From Selaginella tamariscina (Eukaryota > Streptophyta > Lycopodiopsida > Selaginellales > Selaginellaceae), in the NCBI GenBank assembly GCA_003024785.1, contig PUQB01000007.1, positions 784,001 to 848,000 on the forward strand: a stretch of 64,000 nt of DNA, written 5' to 3'. A model generated the notes under the pieces. That model was not told the DNA's origin, did not search any database, and saw only the letters and a program-made list of their open reading frames with translations. This document shows, piece after piece, positions 48,746-58,746 of the stretch (the stretch's first letter is position 1; each line of letters begins with the position of its first letter). The position numbers and the translations under genes are program-made.

Positions 48746-50223
48746 TATATATATATCTATGAGTCAATTTGTGTTATTTGAATTCAGCCCAATGCACATG
48801 ACACTCCCTTGAACAGAGCAAGATGTTGGTGTCACAATGACACATGCAAATGTTTTTTGGATCTACATTTTCATTCTTTTCTAAATCTTTTTTCTTACTC
48901 TTGGTCTAGCTTCAAACTACTTTTTCCCTTCCACATCTTTGTTCAATCTTTTTATTTTCTTGCTTATTAACTTTTGGCAATGTTGAATTCTCAAGCAAAC
49001 ATTTGCATCTTGCAGCTAGCAATATCCATGTGGACTTTGTATGCAAGAGAGTACACAATTTCATAAGCAAGACTGTTTTACTTGAACTTATTCCAGGCAT
49101 GTGTGGGATTTAATTTCTCTATTGAGCCACAAAATTGTTGTAAAAAGAGATTTATTATGTAATAAATATAAATTAATAAAAAAAAAAACAATATGGCTAG
49201 TTCAAAAGGTTCTCTTATGCTATAAAGACGGTGGCTAAGAAAGTGAAAAGTAAGTGCATTGGTGTAAAACAAGATTAGAACATTTAGGACTTTAGAACGT
49301 TTAAATAAGGATCATAGGGGCAATCCATCTAATTGTTCGTGATGATAAAAAAGACAGGTGGAAATAGTTACTGCCTTGGTAATAATTTATTTATGTAAAA
49401 GTTACATTTATGTTACAGTGTTTCATTGGTTGCTGTTGTAAAATTTGAGCATCAAGTAAAAGCCTTTTATGCATTACGTAACAATTTTGTAAAAAAAACA
49501 AATATGAGATTTGCATGTTTCATCTTTTTGTGTATATGTTGTCACAAACCACCTGATATATGTTGAAACCACCAAATATATGTTTGATACGATGATGATG
49601 ATGATGTTCGATGCTAGAATATGCAAATATGATGTTGATGTCAATACTAAAATATATATTAGAATATTCCAAAAACATTTCATACATAATAATAAAGCTA
49701 CCTAACAAGCACCACCCAAAGCGAGGAATATACTAGGATTAACGAATCCAGATCATACATGAGAATTACTGGTCCAAAAGGTTTCATGTTAAGAATATTC
49801 TTAAGTCAAGAGCATATATTATGACCATAGGATTAGAGAATTAACGGTTCTTTCATATTAATTAAGAGTATTTTAAGTGGGGAGCCCTGTATATATGAGG
49901 TTAAGGATTAGGTTTTCAACACTCTTCCTGGTTCCTGACTCATGTTGTTTTATATTGGTGTGGAAATGTTAACACATTAGTTATGTAATAAATGATGTAA
50001 GACTGAAAGTTTACCATGTTAATTTCTTTATGGTGTAAAATAAATTAAATCTAGTGTTTTATATCATGTGCTACGACTATGATGAAACTTATTGTGTATC
50101 GTATTAATTTGGTAATTTATTGGTTTTGAATGGTATCATGTCTTTGTTTTATAAGCATTTACTCAACCCTAATGTTTGTTAAGGACTGTGTGTGTGATAT
50201 AAAAAAGGTTTTAATTGTATGTG
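48746..50223. other. AT-rich region without recognised gene
   Basis: No reading frame with recognisable features. A GATGAT run lies at about 49590-49604. This is the left flank of the 12-kb TIR element. Confidence 0.45.
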
Positions 50224-50252
50224 TATGCACGTTGTAACTAAAGTGGGCATGA
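50224..50252 (+). repeat. Left terminal inverted repeat
   Basis: Begins TATGCACGTTGTAACTAAAG and pairs with 62346-62374. It is followed inward by AT-rich DNA with several GAATATTC-type motifs (50385-50435). Confidence 0.7.
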
Positions 50253-50754
50253 TACGTGAAAATGGAATATAAATAAATTACTAATTAATACTTAAGTTTT
50301 AATTATTAATTAATCATTTAATTAATATGTAATTAAGCCTTAAATATTAATTAATTAATTAATTAATCCTTCAATAACCTTACTTAGTAAGGAATATTCC
50401 TAAAATATCTTAGAATATTCATATTATTCTAAAAATAGTTTACAATAATGAAGAAATACTATCAAACATAATTACAAATGAAATCATTTTCTTATCAACA
50501 TGTTAATTTTTTATAAATACTTTCTTTTAACCATAAGAAATCTTCATTTTGTCTAAATCATCACTCTCCGGATTAATCAAATCATTTTGGTCAATATCTT
50601 GATGTTGTTGCCACCACTTAACACTCTCACGAATGCAATTGGGAGTTGCCATCCTTGTTAATACATAAGATGTAATAAGAAGGTCTGCATAAAGGCTCAT
50701 CTAAAAACTGACGTTCCTTAAGAATAATATTATAAAGCGCCCGGTTGCTATCCT

Positions 50755-51678
50755 TCATTTTATAAAATTCAAATCACGAGAAAGAAAAGCTTCAGGAAAT
50801 GTATGATACGGTGGATACTGCTCACAAAAATTTTCGAGATTCTTCTTTCTGAGGCACGTATCCAAGTAGTTCACTAGCTCATCCATGATATCGGTATCAG
50901 AATATGGATCGAAAGTGATTGGATGAATACAAGCAATGTTTTGGTTGAGCATAGCCTTCTGAGGAGAGTCGTCTACTACTAAGATATGTGCATTCTTCAT
51001 TATCCTTAAGCGACTGATCTCCCCATGAGTCCCAATTATTCTTTCATTCTTGAAGAAGTATGGCTTGCTTTCCTTTCTTATATTGTGAAATTCGAGAGGT
51101 TTATAACACATTCGCTGGTCAAAAATCCAATCTTTACGAATCACCTCTTCTGCAACACTACAATGTTTCTTAAGCAAATTCAACAGCGGTGTTAAGTTAT
51201 GAATCTGCATGCATGACCAAATCCCCACAAGCGCACCCATCTCCTTAAGCTTTTGAAAGAGACGATCCAACCCTGGACGAAAAATAATATCATATCGAAA
51301 TTTACCATGACAAGGAATGAAATCTCCTTGTTTGATTTCTTTTTTCCTATCCTCGGGCCTTTGTCGATGAAGCAGAACACCATTGACATCCAACAACACA
51401 ATATGGCCATGAGTAACATGAGATAGCGTTGCCTCTTGAATACTTTGCAAATCACTTGTTTGCTCCCTTTCACATTTATCCGTTGCCACTATCTCGTTGC
51501 CTATCCCTTCATCATTTAATTGTACATCATCCTTACAAGATTCAGATATTGCATGCGCTGAAGAAATTGATTTCGGAACTGAAGCCAATAAAAATGATGA
51601 TGAAAAAACTGAAGTGGCCCCCATGGTAACGATGTTTTGAGCTGCATTATTATCCATTTCCTGCATGAACTCTGTCAT
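50755..51678 (-). CDS. HAD-superfamily, FCP1/NIF-like phosphatase domain protein
   Basis: 307 residues from the ATG at 51678, unbroken. The first ~90 residues are low-complexity and acidic. The HAD domain follows: motif I HIVLLDVNGVLLHR near residue 97, and a late motif ILVVDDSPQKAMLNQN with the DDSP-x-K pattern of FCP1/SCP-type (NLI-interacting factor) phosphatases. Motif I reads D-x-N-G rather than D-x-D-G: the nucleophilic Asp is kept, the general acid/base Asp is Asn, so activity is doubtful or altered. Relatives act on phosphoproteins such as RNA polymerase II tails; the target here is unknown. The gene lies between the left TIR and the methyltransferase-like gene, on the same strand, so it appears to be cargo of the transposon. 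A short upstream exon is possible near 51745. Confidence 0.75.
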   Translation of the reverse strand: MTEFMQEMDNNAAQNIVTMGATSVFSSSFLLASVPKSISSAHAISESCKDDVQLNDEGIGNEIVATDKCEREQTSDLQSIQEATLSHVTHGHIVLLDVNGVLLHRQRPEDRKKEIKQGDFIPCHGKFRYDIIFRPGLDRLFQKLKEMGALVGIWSCMQIHNLTPLLNLLKKHCSVAEEVIRKDWIFDQRMCYKPLEFHNIRKESKPYFFKNERIIGTHGEISRLRIMKNAHILVVDDSPQKAMLNQNIACIHPITFDPYSDTDIMDELVNYLDTCLRKKNLENFCEQYPPYHTFPEAFLSRDLNFIK

Positions 51679-51941
51679 TCTGACATGTGGCACAAGAAAT
51701 TGTCGCCAAACCCCTCTCTTACCTCATGCCAATGCTGAAAATCCATGTTCTCAATTGTTTCATTACATCTGCAAAATGATAATTAGCTGACCTTAAAATT
51801 ATCAAGGTATATTATTTACCTTGTTAATGTGTGACCCATGTTTGAACTAAAAGCTTCATTAATCCTTGAGAATTTATTTTCTGTACAAATATAAAGAAAT
51901 ATACAAAAATGCCTTATGTTACACTCATTTACAACTATTCG

Positions 51942-54190
51942 TCACTCTAAATTCATTAACAATTCTTCTTCGCTATTACCTTCTGAGTGAGGCGAAGAAG
52001 GTCTAAGCCGCTTGTGAGATGGTTCAAGATCTTCTGCATCTTCTATTGATGTTTCCATGGGTAATGGAGTGTGCGAATGTTCTGTACTCCTCGAGATAAC
52101 TTCCGGTCTAATATCTGATTGAAGTTCGTTCTCAGACTCCGACATTGAACCAGATTCCTTCAGAGCTATCGCACTTATCTGGAGGGAACTTTCTCAAATA
52201 CTCCTTTATGGATTCGTTGGGGTACTCAGTTGAGAACCTATCTATCCACTTGTTCAGGTCCTCAACCATGGTCTTATCCTTTTCAACGGCAAACACACAT
52301 GTATGCCGAAGGTAACACTCCTTCAAGACGGACCCCCTAGTGCAGTAGTCAAAAACCCACGCATCACTGTGAGGACCCCTGATCAAGTTGACGATGCTCC
52401 GTGCCGCTTGACTTGTGATGTTTGGATAACGTACATTGCCGAATACGTCACTTCCTATCGGTGTATCGGATGGAGGTTCAGGGCCGTTGGAGTGCAAACA
52501 GATGCCTGGCCAGTCATTTGGAAGTTTGAAATTGTTTGGCGCATTCCTAACAACCAAGTGAACAACGAATCAATGCACTTGGGATCAGCATCATTCATAT
52601 AAAATCCTGTCCAACGATGTTTATTCCTCTTGGCAAAGGAGAAGGCAAAGTATCGGTGACATGAGCAAGAATCAAGAAATAAATACCTGAAAACGTAGAT
52701 ATCAGTCAAGAGTGCAAGCATGAATTCAATAATAAATACCTTCTTTGTATATGCTTGCACGGCTAAGTTTCTCCACCAAATCCTCTAGTGTCCTCTGTCG
52801 AAGATTTTTTGACACCCGCCGATCCATCACGAACAATTGAAACGGTTTCCTACAAGCAGTGATGTACCCCATAAAGTCTCCGAATCAACAACAAACATCT
52901 GTAGGGCTTGTCGTGATTCGTAGCATCCTCCTTTATAAGGTTCAACTCGGTTCTCCGCTGCTGAAGGACTGCCATAAGAGAAGGCGTCATCCAATGTTCT
53001 CCTTTTTGGCGTTGGCGTGCAATAGATTCTTGCCCAGATCTTCCGATTGATTCACCCATTCGACAAGCATATCATCATTTGTCACATGCAAATATTTGCT
53101 GACCTCTTCGTATGTTGAAGCCGAATCCAACCCAGTTTGTGGCAGTGTATTCCCAACCACTCCTTGAAGTGCCTGACCGTCTTCAACTCCATTGCCTTGA
53201 GATGAAAAGGAGAGGTGGGCTGCTGTTGTTAATGAGTTTGCCATCAATCACCAAATCAGCCAAGACTTCCATCTCCTCCATCGTTGTTCCATTTAAAGGC
53301 TTCAACCATGTGAGCTTGAAATCGTTGTCTACATCCTTTATAGATTGAACAGACTTAGCCTTCGGCGTCTTACTGGGTTTCTTTGCAGACTTCTCTGAGG
53401 GCTCCCTTCACTTGTCTGCTTCTTCTTCAGTGTTCCTTTTGCAAAGGATTCCATAATCCCCAACCATTTGGCAAAGATCCTATCTCGGGACAAGAAATCA
53501 ACATCATCAAAAGGATGTTTCCTTCCCGCCCACCTGGGCAAAATCAACTGCTACAATTTCTTCAACTCTCTGAGGAAAAAGACAGATTAATATACCGGCG
53601 AGATAAATCCCGCCCAAACAATTTGCTTACCCGGTATTCCGCAGATTGTGTATTCCCTGCGGTAGCTCTTTGTGGTCGCTGAAGAGATTCCCACACGGCT
53701 CGCGTGTGTTTGAACTTCTCCCATATTTTGCTGTTGTAGTGGTTGGTGTCTGCAGCGTCCCATTCCGCCGATAACTTATGGTACTGCTCGATTGTGAGAT
53801 TCGGCTTCGCTAAAAACGCCGATCTTTTGTCAGCTTCTCACGGGTATGCTCGGAAAGTTTTGTTGCCATCGTTCCTTTGTTGTGTTCGTCGAGAAGTCGT
53901 TGGGCTGCCGTTATTGTGTGCTGGCCACTAATGATGTAGTACTTGATGATTTTCTATTCTCCGTCTGAATCTTCATTTGTTCGGTGTTGTGATCCACTTT
54001 GTCAGCGCCTTTGTTTCTCTTTTAGTATGGCACAAAACAGCATTATGTGGAACGGTGTAAGAATTGTCGTCCTTCATCTTCTCCATGAGCTCAGCTACAC
54101 GTTCCTGTTGAGTGGCCTGTAATTGAAGTTTGGGTTGACGCTGCAATACTTAACCCTACAGGAAATCTATCATCCAACATCATTTCCTTG
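51942..54190 (-). pseudogene. ParB-like / DNA methyltransferase-like gene, frameshifted
   Basis: Read on the minus strand. Near 53900, YYIISGQHTITAAQRLLDEH resembles the G-x-H-R box of ParB/sulfiredoxin-type domains, with Thr in place of Arg. Then come KIWEKFKHTRAVWESLQRP (about 53720-53680), a helical region, and KDVDNDFKLTWLKPLNGTTM (about 53300). The C-terminal part (52132-52557 plus an upstream piece HRYFAFSFAKRNKHRWTGFY) ends with ARSIVNLIRGPHSDAWVFDY and HTCVFAVEKDKTM. This is laid out like the SAM-binding end of N6/N4-type DNA methyltransferases (L-D-x-F-x-G-x-G, then E-x-D), but the Gly-rich loop is YCTRGS. No DPPW-type catalytic motif was located. An acidic tail with a KRLRPSSP basic patch ends at 51942. 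At least four one-base frame changes disrupt it. Both domain calls are tentative. Confidence 0.45.
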
Positions 54191-54260
54191 TGGCTTATTG
54201 CAGCATGGATGCCACAGGTGCAGCTGACAAAAGACTAATGATTTTCTTTTACGATCCGAA

Positions 54261-55011
54261 TCAACATGTGTGATCCCCGATTGATGCTGTTCTAGTGTTC
54301 TCGGCACACTCTTCCAGCTCCCGAAATTTCCTAAGCAAATTGAACGTGATCTGTAAAGAACCTGAGACCAGCCACCCTCTCAATCTCCTTATGATGTCGC
54401 TGTGTTCTTCTTCAATGTGAAGAGGGACGATTGCTCCACTTGCTGATTTTCTGTATTGTGAAGCAATATCTCCTGACAATACACCTACTCGATGAGTCTG
54501 AAGATCTTCGAAGTAGACATCCAGATGGATCCCCTCCATAGATGGGCTTTCGTTGAGTTGAAGAAGAACTCCAAGGTCAACATCATTAGTGAACACGTGA
54601 ACGTCATTATCCACAAGTCGACAAAACCACCCGAAATTAATGTTGTAACTGGCGACCTCTGGATCCGAGAACGTGACATTGGATGGAACAAGGCATATGT
54701 GTCGAGCATCGTTCAATCTGGGTTCACAGCATGCTTTCGGTGCTTGACTAGCACACCCACTTTCCATTGTTTTGCTTGTCCATGCGATGTGACAGAGGTT
54801 ATTTGACAGCAACCATGGTTGTTCCAATGCGCTTCCCTTTAGTTTAAAATATGGCCAAGTTGATTCCAGAATCCCCCTGCCCATCTCTTCTCCTGCTCTC
54901 GTCTTTAATGTCACCTCAATTCCACATCTGAATACAAAAATGATTAGTTCAAGTATCCGAGTATAACAGATTTTATTTTAATTCTTACCCAGAATTTGAC
55001 GACGACTCCAT
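54261..55011 (-). CDS. Two-exon 229-residue protein of unknown function
   Basis: Exons 54989-55011 and 54261-54927 (minus strand) join in frame (GG|A) with GT-AG borders and give 229 residues from MESSSNSG to GDHTC. The sequence contains a hydrophilic C-terminal half with EEEHSDIIRRLRGWLVSGSL and a KFRELEECAENTR tail. No signal peptide or membrane helix is evident. I recognise no family. Position within the transposon, on the same strand as the ParB/methyltransferase-like gene, suggests a transposon-encoded function; the two might be parts of one longer gene, since the next coding-like sequence starts about 70 bp downstream. Confidence 0.55.
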
Positions 55012-55152
55012 ACTAATGACTCGATCTCCTTGTTTGATCAAATCGTCCTTCTGCAAAATAATACACTATGAATACAAATCATATAAAAACGCACACACAC
55101 TTGTATAAACCCGAATATACAAAAATAATACACAGAGAGAAGTAGACGAATT

Positions 55153-55239
55153 AACTGTCCAAAGCTCACATTTGTGCTAGTGCAAAAGAAAGATAACATT
55201 TCGTTTTAGAACCACCACAAATGTGAGCTCTGGACAGTT
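55153..55239. repeat. 24-bp inverted repeat with 39-base loop
   Basis: Arms 55153-55176 and 55216-55239 pair at 23 of 24 positions (AACTGTCCAAAGCTCACATT). It lies just upstream of the minus-strand gene set of the transposon. Confidence 0.85.
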
Positions 55240-55344
55240 TTACATAGATTCCTAGCTTTTACTCGAAATATTATGATAAGATGATAAAAGTAAATAAAAT
55301 GAGATATGCAACTTATATATACTAATACACATATATATTCACAT

Positions 55345-55465
55345 GGAAGGTGCGGCGGGATTAATCTCGCCACCCCTTCAATGCCTCCTGAAAGAGTGGG
55401 CGGGATTAATCTCGCCACCTTTCTGGAGGCCTTGAACGGGAGTGCGGAATTAATCTTGCCACCCT
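55345..55465. repeat. Palindrome cluster 1 (three copies)
   Basis: Three copies of the GGCGGGATTAATCTCGCC-type palindrome, spaced 40-50 bp, close to the start of the minus-strand gene set. Confidence 0.85.
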
Positions 55466-55540
55466 TCTCGGTTTAGAGTGTGCGTGTGTGTGCGAGAGAT
55501 AGATAAATTAAATAGAAGAGAGAGAGAGAAAGAGAGAAGG

Positions 55541-55574
<34 letters not shown>

Positions 55575-56117
55575 ATACGAGTGTGCGTGTGTGTGCGAGA
55601 AATAGAGATATAAATTATATTATTAAGATACACACACATATAAATATATATGTGAATAAAATAAATTAATAAACTCAGAGGAGTGTGCATGTGAGAGAGA
55701 GAGAGATCTCACCTATGTGAGAGAGAGAGGAGATTTCCACGCCGCCGCGCCGCCTTACAAACCCTAGGAATATACTTAAACCTAAAAGGAATAGAATATA
55801 TTAACCCTTAATCGAATATTCCTTCTAATAATATACTTAAACCCTAAAAAGAATAAACTATAGATTCGCCCTAAACGAATATTCTTTCATTATATTATCA
55901 GCTAAACGAATATTCTTTCATTATATTATCAGCGTGTGCGTGTGCGTGGTGTATTACATACACCCCAAGAATAAATATCATGCAGGGTTTAACACGTGTG
56001 TGTCCATGAGAGTGTTAAAGTTTCACGTGCAGCAATACATATGTACAACATAGTATTATACACATAGAAATACATAACCATATTAATACATATTTAATAT
56101 AGAGAGACAAAGTACAA

Positions 56118-56740
56118 GGATCATGTATGGTGTGTATGTATGAAAGAAGAGTGACAATACATATTATGGATCATGCATGGTGTGTATGTTTTGAGAGAAG
56201 AGAGACAATACATATTTACATGGATCATGCATGATGTGTATGTATGAGAGAAGAGGAAAGAGTGTTAACAAATTAAATTCATACACATTACATATATTAG
56301 TACACACATATACATACACACGTGTATACACACAGACATATAATTACATATTACATGTGTAAATTCAATTGTGTTTACAAGGGTTTAGGGTTTAGGGTTA
56401 GGATGGATCATGCATGGTGTTATGTATGAGAGGAGTGAGTGTTATACACATATATACATATACATATTACATAATATTGTAACATCATTACATTATTATG
56501 GATCATGCATGTGTGTATGTATGAGAGAAGAGACAGCTACATATTATGGATCATGATCATGCATGGTGTGTATGTATGAGAAAAGGGATTATGCATGGTG
56601 ACACTGTGTATGTATGAGAGAAGAGATATAGTGTTAACAAATGAAAATCGTACACATTGCATATATTAGTACACATATATACTTACACACGTGTATACAC
56701 ACAAACATACATATATATTACATGTGTAAATTCAATGTGT
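56118..56740. repeat. Tandemly repeated GGATCATGCATGG block
   Basis: GGATCATGCATGGTGTGTAT with GTATGAGAGAAGAG recurs about eight times. A longer unit from GTGTTAACAAAT to ACATGTGTAAATTCAA occurs at about 56262-56370 and 56632-56735, about 370 bp apart. Confidence 0.8.
56379..56401 (+). repeat. Short interstitial plant-telomere-type repeat
   Basis: About three units of TTTAGGG (GGGTTTAGGGTTTAGGGTTA) inside the central spacer. Confidence 0.8.
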
Positions 56741-57969
56741 TACATACACACACTGAGTACATATAGATCATACATGCGTTGAACATGATGTTTTTCAAAA
56801 GAAGCAACATATAATTTCTCAAGTTTGGTTTAGGGCAATGTGCATGTGTGTGCATATGTGTCTCTGTAAGTGCTTATAATGCGTGTGCACGTGTATATAT
56901 AATTTATGATTGTGTTTATATATATGTGCAAAACAAACATCGAATAATTAAGAAAATAATATTAATATACACACTATGAACATATTTTAAATTATACATA
57001 ATAATATATGATTTTATCTAATATATAGCCATATATAGTTTTAATAATATAATTAATTTAATATTGATAATAAGGTTTAACACTAGAATATTTTTGAAAT
57101 AATAACAAATTAATTGAGAAAATCCCATTAATATATACAAATGTAGAATAATTACTGAGATAATTAAGAATAAGATTAATTTAATTATGATAATCAGGTT
57201 TAATATTGGAATATTCTTTGAATATTAAGAAAATAATAAAGAATATCCCATTAATTGTAGGAAATATAAATTAATTACTCAAGTAATTAAGAAAATAATA
57301 ATAATAAACAGACTATGAATATATTTTAAATGTACATAATAATATATCAATTTATTTATTGTATTAGTGTATATATATATATAATATAAACTTAATAATA
57401 TATACTTTGAATATTAAGAATGTAGAATAATTACTAGAATTTCGTAATATTAAACAGCTTGAAGCACTTGAATAACATTAAATGCAATTTTAAAACACTC
57501 ATTGGAATTGGAGAGTATATATGTCAGACTGTCGGTTATTTGTTTCAACTCATCTTAAATTTCTTTTTTGTTATTTCAAAAATTTTAATTTCTGACATAA
57601 GTATTGTCGGTTTGACATGTAAATTTGAAAATGCATTTAATTTCCCACTTAAATTCAGATCTGGTTCTTTCTCCGACAAGGGTTTCTTCATTTTTTTATT
57701 TTTCACTCTTCAGATTTTCTTTTTTCTTTTTAGTGATCAGCTCAAGAGTAACATTAAATTGGTTGCGCTATTGTTTATAGGAAAGCACGGCGCCTTTAGT
57801 GATGTTTACAAGTAAGTATTATAAACAAATTTAAATATATTTATAAAGATTCACTCTCTTACATTCTCTCTTAAATTTTAAAATTTAGGGATTTAGGAAT
57901 GCATTAGGATTACAATATATGCTGTTAGGGATTTATCCCGTTTAAATATACTTCTAACTTAATATTCTC

Positions 57970-58612
57970 GGTTAGTCGGGGCGGCGGGATTAATCCGGCC
58001 ATTTTTTCGCCTCTTTGAAGAGGTGGCGGGATTAATCCCGCCACTATCTCTTTAATAGCTATGACAGAATTACTCCAGGCAATGCTTCTCCGCCTCTTAA
58101 GAAGAGCGGCGGAATTAATCCCGCGGATAACTCTCTCAACTGATAAAGAGATACTTGAATTTATTGAAAAGAGTTATCTACGGGATTAATCTCGCCAACC
58201 ATTTTAGGAGGCAAGAAGGTGGCGGGATTAATCTCGCCACCACTTTCCTGTTTTAAATATTTGTGGGCAGAATTAATCCGAATTTCTTTAAAATCATAAT
58301 TTCAGAGAGAGTTGTGGGCGGAATTAATCCCGCCGACTCTCTCCGATGGGTAGAGTTGACGGCGGGATTAATCCTGCCGACACTCTCCGATGGGCTAGAG
58401 TTGTCGGCAGGATTAATCCCGCCGACTCACTCCAAAGGATAAGTAAGTAGTGTCGGCAGGATTAATCCCGCCGTTGACTCTACCCATCGGAGAGAGTCGG
58501 CGGGATTAATCCCGCCACCGATTCCCTCCCGCGAGGAAGAATCGGCGGGATTAATCCGCCCATCGTTCCTCGTCGGATGGAGTCGTGGGCGGAATTAATC
58601 CCGCCATCAGTT
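57970..58612. repeat. Palindrome array 2 (about 14 copies)
   Basis: About 14 copies of GGCGGGATTAATCCCGCC or close variants at intervals of roughly 35-55 bp. The core is a perfect 18-bp palindrome centred on TTAA, and several copies extend it with GAGAGTC or GACTCTC flanks. The array stands out as GC-rich in AT-rich DNA and ends about 140 bp before the first coding sequence of the transposase-like gene. Confidence 0.9.
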
Positions 58613-58746
58613 ATATTAATAAAGCATGAGATATTATCTTATACATAATTATGTATTATTGCACATGCATATTATTAAGCAACCGTAATTATGATTTCTT
58701 AGAAATATTGCATAAACAGATATCATAAATAACACAATTATTTATG

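Larger units (their letters stand above)
55466..57450. other. Central AT/TG-rich spacer of the transposon
   Basis: Contains GAATATTC-rich stretches (55765-55920, 57080-57250), TG/TATG simple sequence and the repeat block described separately. The frame at 57459-57815 is AT-rich and hydrophobic without support as a gene. Confidence 0.5.

Noticed and set aside
49474-49708. Short frames around GATGAT repeats
   Set aside because: Generated by a simple repeat in AT-rich DNA.
53743-53931. Plus-strand frame
   Set aside because: Antisense of the ParB-like coding region.
57459-57815. 118-codon plus-strand frame in the transposon
   Set aside because: Phe/Leu-rich translation of T-rich DNA. It is not linked by splicing to the transposase-like gene in any way I could support.
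57970-58612. CRISPR array
   Set aside because: The repeats are regularly spaced, but they are palindromic and degenerate, the spacers resemble one another, and the context is a plant transposon.
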